Assembly: GCF_051014445.1 (NCBI RefSeq)
Contig: NW_027488370.1
Coordinates: forward strand, 12,958,001 to 13,022,000
Source: Colletes latitarsis
Lineage: Eukaryota > Arthropoda > Insecta > Hymenoptera > Colletidae
Length of the DNA: 64,000 nt
Reading direction: 5' to 3'
A program made the position numbers and the translations under genes. Numbering within the stretch: the stretch's first letter is position 1; the number at the start of each line of letters is the position of its first letter. Positions 36,186 to 50,126 of this stretch are shown in pieces. The notes under the pieces are model-generated. The model was not told the DNA's origin. It did no database searches and saw only the letters and a program-made list of their open reading frames with translations.

Positions 36186-39100
36186 GCAAATCCCAGACCT
36201 ATCCCAGACCTAACTTGCGTTGTCCTCTAAAATATTGATGGAAACCAGGTTTAATTGACTGTTTCAGTGTTGTACTTCATTACTACGTGATGCAATCCAG
36301 AAAAAGCCCAGGATCTAGCCATCAAGTATGAGAAATATGCGAAAGAATGAGCCTGATGAGAGCAAATCCCAGACCTAACCTAGACCTAACATGAATTATT
36401 CTCTAAAATATTGGTCGAAACCAGGTTTAATTGACTGTTTCAGTGTGGAACCACATTACTACGTGATCCAAACCAGAAAAAACCCAGGATCAGTTCAACA
36501 AGTATGTGAAGAATGCGAAAGTATGAGTCTGATGAGTGAATATCCCAGGCCTAACCTAGACCTAACATGCGTTGTCCTCAAAAATATTGATCGAAACCTG
36601 GTTTAATCGACTGTTTCAGTGTGGTACCACATTACTATGTGATCCAAACCAGAAAATAACCCAGGATCTGATCAACGAGTATGTGAAGTGTGCGAAAGTA
36701 TGAGTCTGATGAGGGCAAATCCCAGACCTATCCCAGACCTAACATGCGTTATCCTCTAAAATATTTATCAAGACCTGGTTTAATTGATTGTTTCAGTGTG
36801 GACCCACATTACTACGTGATCCAAACCAGAAAAAACCCAGGATCCGTCAACAAGTATGTGAAGAATGCGAAAGTATGAGTCTGATGAGTGAAAATCCCAG
36901 GCCTAACCTAGACCTAACATGCGTTATCCTCTAAAATATTTATCAAGACCAGGTTTAATTGACTGTTTCAGTGTGGAACCATATTACTACGTGATCCAAA
37001 CCAGAAAAAACCCAGGATCAGTTCAACAAGTATGTGAAGAATGCGAAAGTATGAGTCTGATGAGCGAAAAAACCAGGCCTGACCTAGACCTAACATGCGT
37101 TATCCTCTAAAATATTGAGCGAAACCAGGGATAATGGACTGTTACAGTGTGGTACCACACTACTACGGATCCAAACCAGAAAAAACCCAGGATCTGTTGA
37201 ACAAGTATGTGAAAAACGCGACAGTATGAGCCGGATGTGGGCAAATCCCAGACCTATCCCAGACCTAACTTGCGTTGTCCTCTAAAATATTAATGGAAAC
37301 CAGGTTTAATTGACTGTTTCAGTGTTGTACTTCATTACTACGTGATGCAATCCAGAAAAAGCTCAGGATCTAGCCATCAAGTATGAGAAATATGCGAAAG
37401 AATGAGTCTGATGAGGGCAAATCCTAGACCTAACCCAGACCTAACATGCGTTATCCTCTAAAATGTTTATCAAGACCAGGTTTAACTGAATGTTTCAGTG
37501 TAGTATCACACCACTACGTGACCCAAACCACAAAAAACCCAGGATCTGTTCAACAAGTATGTGAAAAACGCGAAAGTATGAGCCTGATGAGGGCAAATCC
37601 CGGACCTATCCCAGACCTAACTTGTGTTATCCTCTAAAATATTGATCGAAACCAGGTTTAATTGAATGTTTCAGTGTGGTACCATATTACTACGTGATCC
37701 AAACCAGTAAAAACCCAGGATCCGTTCTACAAGTATGTGAAGAATGCGAAAGTATGAGTCTGATGAGGGCAAATCCCAGGCCTATCCCAGACCTAACATG
37801 CGTTATCCTCTAAAATATTTATCAAGACCAGGTTTAATTGATTGTTTCAGTGTGGACCCACATAACTACGTGATCCAAACCAGAAAAAACCCAGGATCCG
37901 TTCAACAAGTATGTGAAGAATGCGAAAGTATGAGTCTGATGAGTGAAAAAACCAGGCCTGACCTAGACCTAACATGCGTTATCCTCTAAAATATTGATGG
38001 AAACCAGGTTTCATTGACTGTTTCAGTGTGGTACTACGTTACTACGTGATGCAATCCAGAAAAAGCCCAGGATCTGTTGAACAAGTATGTGAAAAACGCG
38101 ACAGTATGAGCCTGATGTGGGCAAATCCCAGACCTATCCCAGACCTATCTTGCGTTCTCCTCTAAAACATTGATGGAAACCAGGTTTAATTGACTGTTCC
38201 AGTGTTGTACTTCATTACTACGTGATGCAATCCTGAAAAAGCTCAGGATCAAGCCATCAAGTATGAGAAATATGCGAAAGAATGAGCCTGATGAGAGCAA
38301 ATCCCAGGCCTATCCCAGACCTAACTTGCGTTATCCTCCAAAATATTGATCGAAACCAGGTTTAATTGGCTGTTTTAGTGTGGTACCACACTACTACGTG
38401 ATCCAAACCAGAAAAAACCCAGGATCTGTTCAACAAGTATGTGAAAAACGCGAAACTGTGAGGCTGATGAGGGCAAATCTTAGACCTAACCCAGACCTAT
38501 GATGCGTTATCCTCTAAAATATTGATCGAAACCATGTTTAATTGACTGTTTCAGCGTGGTACCACATTACTACGTGATCCAAACCAGAAAGGACCCAGGA
38601 TCCGTTCAACAAGTATGTGAAGAATGCGAATGTATGAGTCTGATCAGTGAAAATCTCAGGCCTTACCTAGACCTAACTTGCGTTGTCCTCTAAAATATTG
38701 ATGGAAACCAGGTTTCATTGACTGTTTCAGTGTGGTACTACGTTACTACGTGATGCAATCCAGAAAAAGCCCAGGATCTGTTGAACAAGTATGTGAAAAC
38801 GCGACAGTATGAGCCTGATGTGGGCAAATCCCAGACCTATCCCAGACCTAACTTGCGTTCTCCTCTAAAACATTGATGGAAACCAGGTTTAATTGACTGT
38901 TCCAGTGTTGTACTTCATTACTACGTGATGCAATCCAGAAAGAGCTCAGGATCAAGCCATCAAGTATGAGAAATATGCGAAAGAATGAGCCTGATGAGAG
39001 CAAATCCCAGGCCTATCCCAGACCTAACTTGCGTTATCCTCCAAAATATTGATCGAAACCAGGTTTAATTGGCTGTTTTAGTGTGGTACCACATTACTAC

Positions 39101-40056
39101 GTGATCCAAACCAGAAAAAACCCAGGATCTGTTCAACAAGTATGTGAAAAACGCGACACTGTGAGGCTGATGAGGGCAAATCTTAGACCTAACCCAGACC
39201 TAAGATGCGTTATCCTCTAAAATATTGATCGAAACCATGTTTAATTGACTGTTTCAGCGTGGTACCACATTACTACGTGATCCAAACCAGAAAGGACCCA
39301 GGATCCGTTCAACAAGTATGTGAAGAATGCGAATGTATGAGTCTGATCTGTGAAAATCTCAGGCCTTACCTAGACCTAACTTGCGTTGTCCTCTAAAATA
39401 TTGATGGAAACCAGGTTTCATTGACTGTTTCAGTGTGTTACTACGTTACTACGTGATGCAATCCAGAAAAAGCCCAGGATCTAGCCATCAAGTATGAGAC
39501 ATATGCGAAAGAATGAGCCTGATGAGAGCAAATCCCAGACCTAACCTAGACCTAACATGTGTTATCCTCTAAAATATTGAGCGAAACGAGGTTTAATGGA
39601 CGGTTTCAGTGTGGTACCACACTACTTCGTGATCCAAACAGGAAAAAACCCAGGATCTGTTCAACAAGTATGTGAAAAACGCGAAACTGTGAGCCTGATG
39701 AGGGCAAATCTTAGACCTATCCCAGACCTAAGATGCGTTGTCCTCTAAAATATATATCCAGACCAGGTTTCATTGAATGTTTCAGTGTGGTACCACTTTA
39801 CTACGTGATCCAATCCAGAAATAGCCCAGGATCTAGCCACGAAGTATGAGAAATATGCGAAAGTATGAGCCTGATGAGGGCAAATCCTAGACCTAACCCA
39901 GACCTAACATGCGTTATCCTCTGAAATATTTATCAAGACCAGGTTTAATTGAATGTTTCAGTGTGGTACCACATTACTATGTGATCCAAACCAGAAAATA
40001 ACGCAGGATCTGTTCTACGAGTATGTGAAGTGCGCGAAAGTATGAGCCTGATGAGG
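36186..40056 (+). repeat. 22-monomer tandem duplication, copy 1 (3,871 bp)
   Basis: Followed immediately by a copy at 40,057-43,927. The copies agree even in private marks: the 1-bp-short ACTACGGATCC (37,160 and 41,031), GGATCCGTCAAC (36,840 and 40,711), GTGAAAACGCG (38,792 and 42,663) and CAAACAGGAAAAAACC (39,637 and 43,508). I saw no difference in the stretches I compared. The left edge is marked by GATGAGAGC at 36,180 against GATGAGGGC at 40,051. Similarity ends past 43,956, where ACATGCGTTATCC replaces ACTTGCGTTGTCC. Confidence 0.93.
37985..39390 (+). repeat. Nested 4-monomer tandem pair (704/703 bp) inside the 22-mer
   Basis: Within copy 1 of the 22-monomer unit, the series ATTGATGGAAACC / GGTTTCATTG, GATCTGTTGAACAAG, CTCTAAAACATTGATGG, GGATCAAGCCATCAAG and GTTTAATTGGCTG is repeated twice in tandem at 704 bp. 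The second copy lacks one base at GTGAAAACGCG. The same nested pair is carried at about 41,856-43,261 in copy 2 of the 22-mer, so it arose before the larger duplication. Confidence 0.85.
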
Positions 40057-43000
40057 GCAAATCCCAGACCTATCCCAGACCTAACTTGCGTTGTCCTCTA
40101 AAATATTGATGGAAACCAGGTTTAATTGACTGTTTCAGTGTTGTACTTCATTACTACGTGATGCAATCCAGAAAAAGCCCAGGATCTAGCCATCAAGTAT
40201 GAGAAATATGCGAAAGAATGAGCCTGATGAGAGCAAATCCCAGACCTAACCTAGACCTAACATGAATTATTCTCTAAAATATTGGTCGAAACCAGGTTTA
40301 ATTGACTGTTTCAGTGTGGAACCACATTACTACGTGATCCAAACCAGAAAAAACCCAGGATCAGTTCAACAAGTATGTGAAGAATGCGAAAGTATGAGTC
40401 TGATGAGTGAATATCCCAGGCCTAACCTAGACCTAACATGCGTTGTCCTCAAAAATATTGATCGAAACCTGGTTTAATCGACTGTTTCAGTGTGGTACCA
40501 CATTACTATGTGATCCAAACCAGAAAATAACCCAGGATCTGATCAACGAGTATGTGAAGTGTGCGAAAGTATGAGTCTGATGAGGGCAAATCCCAGACCT
40601 ATCCCAGACCTAACATGCGTTATCCTCTAAAATATTTATCAAGACCTGGTTTAATTGATTGTTTCAGTGTGGACCCACATTACTACGTGATCCAAACCAG
40701 AAAAAACCCAGGATCCGTCAACAAGTATGTGAAGAATGCGAAAGTATGAGTCTGATGAGTGAAAATCCCAGGCCTAACCTAGACCTAACATGCGTTATCC
40801 TCTAAAATATTTATCAAGACCAGGTTTAATTGACTGTTTCAGTGTGGAACCATATTACTACGTGATCCAAACCAGAAAAAACCCAGGATCAGTTCAACAA
40901 GTATGTGAAGAATGCGAAAGTATGAGTCTGATGAGCGAAAAAACCAGGCCTGACCTAGACCTAACATGCGTTATCCTCTAAAATATTGAGCGAAACCAGG
41001 GATAATGGACTGTTACAGTGTGGTACCACACTACTACGGATCCAAACCAGAAAAAACCCAGGATCTGTTGAACAAGTATGTGAAAAACGCGACAGTATGA
41101 GCCGGATGTGGGCAAATCCCAGACCTATCCCAGACCTAACTTGCGTTGTCCTCTAAAATATTAATGGAAACCAGGTTTAATTGACTGTTTCAGTGTTGTA
41201 CTTCATTACTACGTGATGCAATCCAGAAAAAGCTCAGGATCTAGCCATCAAGTATGAGAAATATGCGAAAGAATGAGTCTGATGAGGGCAAATCCTAGAC
41301 CTAACCCAGACCTAACATGCGTTATCCTCTAAAATGTTTATCAAGACCAGGTTTAACTGAATGTTTCAGTGTAGTATCACACCACTACGTGACCCAAACC
41401 ACAAAAAACCCAGGATCTGTTCAACAAGTATGTGAAAAACGCGAAAGTATGAGCCTGATGAGGGCAAATCCCGGACCTATCCCAGACCTAACTTGTGTTA
41501 TCCTCTAAAATATTGATCGAAACCAGGTTTAATTGAATGTTTCAGTGTGGTACCATATTACTACGTGATCCAAACCAGTAAAAACCCAGGATCCGTTCTA
41601 CAAGTATGTGAAGAATGCGAAAGTATGAGTCTGATGAGGGCAAATCCCAGGCCTATCCCAGACCTAACATGCGTTATCCTCTAAAATATTTATCAAGACC
41701 AGGTTTAATTGATTGTTTCAGTGTGGACCCACATAACTACGTGATCCAAACCAGAAAAAACCCAGGATCCGTTCAACAAGTATGTGAAGAATGCGAAAGT
41801 ATGAGTCTGATGAGTGAAAAAACCAGGCCTGACCTAGACCTAACATGCGTTATCCTCTAAAATATTGATGGAAACCAGGTTTCATTGACTGTTTCAGTGT
41901 GGTACTACGTTACTACGTGATGCAATCCAGAAAAAGCCCAGGATCTGTTGAACAAGTATGTGAAAAACGCGACAGTATGAGCCTGATGTGGGCAAATCCC
42001 AGACCTATCCCAGACCTATCTTGCGTTCTCCTCTAAAACATTGATGGAAACCAGGTTTAATTGACTGTTCCAGTGTTGTACTTCATTACTACGTGATGCA
42101 ATCCTGAAAAAGCTCAGGATCAAGCCATCAAGTATGAGAAATATGCGAAAGAATGAGCCTGATGAGAGCAAATCCCAGGCCTATCCCAGACCTAACTTGC
42201 GTTATCCTCCAAAATATTGATCGAAACCAGGTTTAATTGGCTGTTTTAGTGTGGTACCACACTACTACGTGATCCAAACCAGAAAAAACCCAGGATCTGT
42301 TCAACAAGTATGTGAAAAACGCGAAACTGTGAGGCTGATGAGGGCAAATCTTAGACCTAACCCAGACCTATGATGCGTTATCCTCTAAAATATTGATCGA
42401 AACCATGTTTAATTGACTGTTTCAGCGTGGTACCACATTACTACGTGATCCAAACCAGAAAGGACCCAGGATCCGTTCAACAAGTATGTGAAGAATGCGA
42501 ATGTATGAGTCTGATCAGTGAAAATCTCAGGCCTTACCTAGACCTAACTTGCGTTGTCCTCTAAAATATTGATGGAAACCAGGTTTCATTGACTGTTTCA
42601 GTGTGGTACTACGTTACTACGTGATGCAATCCAGAAAAAGCCCAGGATCTGTTGAACAAGTATGTGAAAACGCGACAGTATGAGCCTGATGTGGGCAAAT
42701 CCCAGACCTATCCCAGACCTAACTTGCGTTCTCCTCTAAAACATTGATGGAAACCAGGTTTAATTGACTGTTCCAGTGTTGTACTTCATTACTACGTGAT
42801 GCAATCCAGAAAGAGCTCAGGATCAAGCCATCAAGTATGAGAAATATGCGAAAGAATGAGCCTGATGAGAGCAAATCCCAGGCCTATCCCAGACCTAACT
42901 TGCGTTATCCTCCAAAATATTGATCGAAACCAGGTTTAATTGGCTGTTTTAGTGTGGTACCACATTACTACGTGATCCAAACCAGAAAAAACCCAGGATC

Positions 43001-43927
43001 TGTTCAACAAGTATGTGAAAAACGCGACACTGTGAGGCTGATGAGGGCAAATCTTAGACCTAACCCAGACCTAAGATGCGTTATCCTCTAAAATATTGAT
43101 CGAAACCATGTTTAATTGACTGTTTCAGCGTGGTACCACATTACTACGTGATCCAAACCAGAAAGGACCCAGGATCCGTTCAACAAGTATGTGAAGAATG
43201 CGAATGTATGAGTCTGATCTGTGAAAATCTCAGGCCTTACCTAGACCTAACTTGCGTTGTCCTCTAAAATATTGATGGAAACCAGGTTTCATTGACTGTT
43301 TCAGTGTGTTACTACGTTACTACGTGATGCAATCCAGAAAAAGCCCAGGATCTAGCCATCAAGTATGAGACATATGCGAAAGAATGAGCCTGATGAGAGC
43401 AAATCCCAGACCTAACCTAGACCTAACATGTGTTATCCTCTAAAATATTGAGCGAAACGAGGTTTAATGGACGGTTTCAGTGTGGTACCACACTACTTCG
43501 TGATCCAAACAGGAAAAAACCCAGGATCTGTTCAACAAGTATGTGAAAAACGCGAAACTGTGAGCCTGATGAGGGCAAATCTTAGACCTATCCCAGACCT
43601 AAGATGCGTTGTCCTCTAAAATATATATCCAGACCAGGTTTCATTGAATGTTTCAGTGTGGTACCACTTTACTACGTGATCCAATCCAGAAATAGCCCAG
43701 GATCTAGCCACGAAGTATGAGAAATATGCGAAAGTATGAGCCTGATGAGGGCAAATCCTAGACCTAACCCAGACCTAACATGCGTTATCCTCTGAAATAT
43801 TTATCAAGACCAGGTTTAATTGAATGTTTCAGTGTGGTACCACATTACTATGTGATCCAAACCAGAAAATAACGCAGGATCTGTTCTACGAGTATGTGAA
43901 GTGCGCGAAAGTATGAGCCTGATGAGG
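40057..43927 (+). repeat. 22-monomer tandem duplication, copy 2 (3,871 bp)
   Basis: See copy 1 at 36,186-40,056 for the shared private marks. The offset is 22 monomers minus 1 bp, so the two units stay in monomer phase, as unequal exchange between aligned monomers would produce. Confidence 0.93.
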
Positions 43928-46900
43928 GCAAATCCCAGACCTATCCCAGACCTAACATGCGTTATCCTCTAAAATATTTATCAAGACCAGGTTTAATTGA
44001 TTGTTTCAGTGTGGACCCACATTACTACGTGATCCAAACCAGAAAAAACCCAGGATCCGTTCAACAAGTATGTGAAGAATGCGAAAGTATGAGTCTGATG
44101 AGTGAAAATCCCAGGCCTGACCTAGACCTAACGTGCGTTATCCTCTAAAATATTGAGCGAAACCAGGTTTAATGGACTGTTTCAGTGTGGTACCACACTA
44201 CTACGTGATTCAAACCAGAAAAAACCCAGGATCCGTTCAACAAGTATGTGAAGTGTGCGAAAGTATGAGCCTGATGAGAGCAAATCCCAGACCTAACCTA
44301 GACCTAACATGAATTATTCTCTAAAATATTGGTCGAAACCAGGTTTAATTGACTGTTTCAGTGTGGTCCCACACTACTACGTGACCCAAACCAGAAAAAA
44401 CCCAGGATCCGTTCAACAAGTATGTGAAGAATGCGAAAGTATGAGTCTGATGAGTGAAAATCCCAGGCCTGACCTAGACCTAACGTGCGTTATCCTCTAA
44501 AATATTGAGCGAAACCAGGTTTAATGGACTCTTTCAGTGTGGTACCACACTACTACGGGATCCAAACCAGAAAAAACCCAGGATCTGTTGAACAAGTATG
44601 TGAAAAACGCGACATTATGAGCCTGATGTGGGCAAATCCCAGACCTATCCCAGACCTAACTTGCGTTGTCCTCTAAAATATTGATGGAAACCAGGTTTAA
44701 TTGACTGTTTCAGTGTTGTACTTCATTACTACGTGATGCAATCCAGAAAAAGCCCAGGATCTAGCCATCAAGTATGAGAAATATGCGAAAGAATGAGCCT
44801 GATGAGAGCAAATCCCAGACCTAACCTAGACCTAACATGAATTATTCTCTAAAATATTGGTCGAAACCAGGTTTAATTGACTGTTTCAGTGTGGTCCCAC
44901 ACTACTACGTGACCCAAACCAGAAAAAACCCAGGATCCGTTCAACAAGTATGTGAAGAATGCGAAAGTATGAGTCTGATGAGTGAAAAACCCAGGCCTGA
45001 CCTAGTCCTAACGTGCGTTATCCTCTAAAATATTGAGCGAAACCAGGTTTAATGGACTGTTTTAGTATGGTACCACATTACTACGTGATCCAAACCAGAA
45101 AAAACCCAGGATCTGTTCAACAAGTATGTGAAAAACGCGACACTGTGAGGCTGATGAGGGCAAATCTTAGACCTAACCCAGACCTATGATGCGTTATCCT
45201 CTAAAATATTGATCGAAACCATGTTTAATTGCCTGTTTCAGCGTGGTACCACATTACTACGTGATCCAAACCAGAAAGGACCCAGGATCCGTTCAACAAG
45301 TATGTGAAGAATGCGAATGTATGAGTCTGATCAGTGAAAATCTCAGGCCTTACCTAGACCTAACTTGCGTTGTCCTCTAAAATATTGATGGAAACCAGGT
45401 TTCATTGACTGTTTCAGTGTGGTACTACGTTACTACGTGATGCAATCCAGAAAAAGCCCAGGATCTAGCCATCAAGTATGAGACATATGCGAAAGAATGA
45501 GCCTGATGAGAGCAAATCCCAGACCTAACCTAGACCTAACTTGCGTTATCCTCCAAAATATTGATCGAAACCAGGTTTAATTGGCTGTTTTAGTGTGGTA
45601 CCACATTACTACGTGATCCAAACCAGAAAAAACCCAGGATCTGTTCAACAAGTATGTGAAAAACGCGAAACTGTGAGCCTGATGAGGGCAAATCTTAGAC
45701 CTAACCCAGACCTAAGATTCGTTATCCTCTAGAATATTGATCGAAACCAGGTTTAATTGAATGTTTCAGTGTGGTACCATATTACTACGTGATCCAAACC
45801 AGTAAAAACCCAGGATCCGTTCTACAAGTATGTGAAGAATGCGAAAGTATGAGTCTGATGAGGGCAAATCCCAGACCTATCCCAGACCTAACATGCGTTA
45901 TCCTCTAAAATATTTATCAAGACCAGGTTTAATTGATTGTTTCAGTGTGGACCCACATAACTACGTGATCCAAACCAGACAAAACCCAGGATCCGTTCAA
46001 CAAGTATGTGAAGAATGCGAAAGTATGAGTCTGATGAGTGAAAAAACCAGGCCTGACCTAGACCTAACATGCGTTATCCTCTAAAATATTGAGCGAAACC
46101 TGGTTTAATGGACTGTTTCAGTGTGGTACCACACTACTACGGGATCCAAACCAGAAAAAACCCAGGAACTGTTGAACAAGTATGTGAAAAACGCGACAGT
46201 ATGAGCCTGATGTGGGCAAATCCCAGACCTATCCCAGACCTAACTTGCGCTCTCCTCTAAAACATTGATGGAAACCAGGTTTAATTGACTGTTCCAGTGT
46301 TGTACTTCATTACTACGTGATGCAATCCAGAAAAAGCTCAGGATCTAGCCATCAAGTATGAGAAATATGCGAAAGAATGAGCCTGATGAGAGCAAATCCC
46401 AGGCCTATCCCAGACCTAACTTGCGTTATCCTCCAAAATATTGATCGAAACCAGGTTTAATTGGCTGTTTTAGTGTGGTACGACATTACTACGTGATCCA
46501 AACCAGAAAAAACCCAGGATCTGTTCAACAAGTATGTGAAAAACGCGAAACTGTGAGGCTGATGAGGGCAAATCTTAGACCTAACCCAGACCTAAGATGC
46601 GTTATCCTGTAAAATATTGATCGAAACCATGTTTAATTGACTGTTTCAGCGTGGTACCACATTACTACGTGATCCAAGCCAGAAAGGACCCAGGATCCGT
46701 TCAACAAGTATGTGAAGAATGCGAATGTATGAGTCTGATCAGTGAAAATCTCAGGCCTTACCTGGACCTAACTTGCGTTGTCCTCTAAAATATTGATGGA
46801 AACCAGGTTTCATTGACTGTTTCAGTGTGGTACTACGTTACTACGTGATGCAATCCAGAAAAAGCCCAGGATCTGTTGAACAAGTATGTGAAAAACGCGA

Positions 46901-49900
46901 CAGTATGAGCCTGATGTGGGCAAATCCCAGACCTATCCCAGACCTAACTTGCGTTCTCCTCTAAAACATTGATGAAACCAGGTTTAATTGACTGTTCCAG
47001 TGTTGTACTTCATTACTACGTGATGCAATCCAGAAAAAGCCCAGGATCTAGCCATCAAGTATGAGACATATGCGAAAGAATGAGCCTGATGAGAGCAAAT
47101 CCCAGACCTAACCTAGACCTAACATGTGTTATCCTCTAAAATATTGAGCGAAACCAGGTTTAATGGACGGTTTCAGTGTGGTACCACACTACTTCGTGAT
47201 CCAAACCAGAAAAAACCCAGGATCTGTTCAACAAGTATGTGAAAAACGTGAAACTGTGAGCCTCATGAGGGCAAATCTTAGACCTATCCCAGAACTAAGA
47301 TGCGTTGTCCTCTAAAATATATATCCAGACCAGGTTTCATTGAATGTTTCAGTGTGGTACCACTTTACTACGTGATCCAATCCAGAAATAGCCCAGGATC
47401 TAGCCATGAAGTATGAGAAATATGCGAAAGTATGAGCCTGATGAGGGCAAATCCTAGACCTAACCCAGACCTAACATGCGTTATCCTCTGAAATATTTAT
47501 CAAGACCAGGTTTAATTGAATGTTTCAGTGTGGTACCACATTACTATGTGATCCAAACCAGAAAATAACGCAGGATCTGTTCTACGAGTATGTGAAGTGC
47601 GCGAAAGTATGAGCCTGATGAGGGCAAATCCCAGACCTATCCCAGACCTAACATGCGTTATCCTCTAAAATATTTATCAAGACCAGGTTTAATTGATTGT
47701 TTCAGTGTGGACCCACATTACTACGTGATCCAAACCAGAAAAAACCCAGGATCCGTTCAACAAGTATGTGAAGAATGCGAAAGTATGAGTCTGATGAGTG
47801 AAAATCCCAGGCCTGACCTAGACCTAACGTGCGTTATCCTCTAAAATATTGAGCGAAACCAGGTTTAATGGACTGTTTCAGTGTGGTACCACACTACTAC
47901 GTGATTCAAACCAGAAAAAACCCAGGATCCGTTCAACAAGTATGTGAAGTGTGCGAAAGTATGAGCATGATGAGAGCAAATCCCAGACCTAACCTAGACC
48001 TAACATGAATTATTCTCTAAAATATTGGTCGAAACCAGGTTTAATTGACTGTTTCAGTGTGGTCCCACATTACTACGTGACCCAAACCAGAAAAAACCCA
48101 GGATCCGTTCAACAAATATGTGAAAAACGCGAAAGTATGAGCCTGATGAGAGCAAATCCCAGACCTATCCCAGACCTAACTTGCGTTGTCCTCTAAAATA
48201 TTGATGGAAACCAGGTTTAATTGACTCTTTCAGTGTTGTACTTCATTACTACGTGATGCAATCCAGAAAAAGCCCAGGATCTAGCCATCAAGTATGAGAA
48301 ATATGCGAAAGAATGAGCCTGATGAGAGCAAATCCCAGACCTAACCTAGACCTAACATGAATTATTCTCTAAAATATTGGTCGAAACCAGGTTTAATTGA
48401 CTGTTTCAGTGTGGAACCACATTACTACGTGATCCAAACCAGAAAAAACCCAGGATCAGTTCAACAAGTATGTGAAGAATGCGAAAGTATGAGTCTGATG
48501 AGTGAATATCCCAGGCCTAACCTAGACCTAACATGCGTTGTCCTCAAAAATATTGATCGAAACCTGGTTTAATCGACAGTTTCAGTGTGGTACCACATTA
48601 CTATGTGATCCAATCCAGAAAATAACCCAGGATCTGTTCAACGAGTATGTGAAGTGTGCGAAAGTATGAGTCTGATGAGGGCAAATCCCAGACCTATCCC
48701 AGACCTAACATGCGTTATCCTCTAAAATATTTATCAAGACCAGGATTAATTGATTGTATCAGTGTGGACCCACATTACTACGTGATCCAAACCAGAAAAA
48801 ACACAGGATCCGTTCAACAAGTATGTGAAGAATGCGAAAGTATGAGTCTGATGAGTGAAAATCCCAGGCCTAACCTAGACCTAACATGCGTTATCCTCAA
48901 AAATATTGATCGAAACCTGCTTTAATCGACTGTTTCAGTGTGGTACCACATTACTATGTGATCCAAACCAGAAAATAACCCAGGATCTGTTCAACGAGTA
49001 TGTGATGTGTGCGAAAGTATGAGTCTGATGAGGGCAAATCCCAGACCTATCCCAGACCTAACATGCGTCATCCTCTAAAATTTTTGTCAAGACCAGGTTT
49101 AGTTGATCGTTCCAGTGTGGACCCACACAACTACGTGATCCAAACCAGAAAAAACCCAGGATCCGTTCAACAAGTATGTGAAGAATGCGAAAGTATGAGT
49201 CTGATGAGTGAAAAAACCAGGCCTGACCTAGACCTAACATGCGTTATCCTCTAAAATATTGAGCGAAACCAGGTTTAATGGACTCTTTCAGTGTGGTACC
49301 ACACTACTACGGGATCCAAACCAGAAAAAACCCAGGATCTGTTGAACAAGTATGTGAAAAACGCGACATTATGAGCCTGATGTGGGCAAATCCCAGACCT
49401 ATCCCAGACCTAACTTGCGTTGTCCTCTAAAATATTGATGGAAACCAGGTTTAATTGACTGTTTCAGTGTTGTACTTCATTACTACGTGATGCAATCCAG
49501 AAAAAGCTCAGGATCTAGCCATCAAGTATGAGAAATATGCGAAAGAATGAGCCTGATGAGAGCAAATCCCAGACTTATCCCAGACCTAACTTGCGTTATC
49601 CTCCAAAATATTGATCGAAACCAGGTTTAATTGGCTGTTTTAGTGTGGTACCACATTACAACGTGATCCAAACCAGAAAAAACCCAGGATCTGTTCAACA
49701 AGTATGTGAAAAACGCGAAACTGTGAGCCTGATGAGGGCAAATCCCAGACGTAACCCAGACCTAACATGCGTTATCCTCTAAAATATTTATCAAGACCAG
49801 GTTAGTTGTATGTTTCAGTGCGGTACCACATTACTACGTGATCCAAACCAGAAAGGACCCAGGATCCGTTCAACAAGTATGTGAAGAATGCGAATGTATG

Positions 49901-50126
49901 AGTCTGATCAGTGAAAATCACAGGCCTTACCTAGACCTAACTTGCGTTGTCCTCTAAAATATTGATGGAAACCAGGTTTCATTGACTGTTTCAGTGTGGT
50001 ACTACGTTACTACGTGATGCAATCCAGAAAAAGCCCAGGATCTAGCCATCAAGTATGAGTCATATGCGAAAGAATGAGCCTGATGAGAGCAAATCCCAGA
50101 CCTAACCTAGACCTAACATGTGTTAT
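43928..50126 (+). repeat. B mosaic of pieces from the 34-44 kb region
   Basis: Positions 47,000-48,115 match 43,304-44,419 at 3,696 bp (exactly 21 monomers). About 48,180-48,650 matches 36,215-36,685 at 11,966 bp. ACATGAATTATTCTC monomers at 44,309 and 44,837 are 528 bp apart (three monomers). The monomers at 48,656 and 49,009 are two monomers apart. The rare GGACTCTTTCAGTGTGG monomer at about 44,526 returns at 49,280. All are reshuffled, in-phase pieces of the same repertoire, with no other sequence. Confidence 0.8.
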
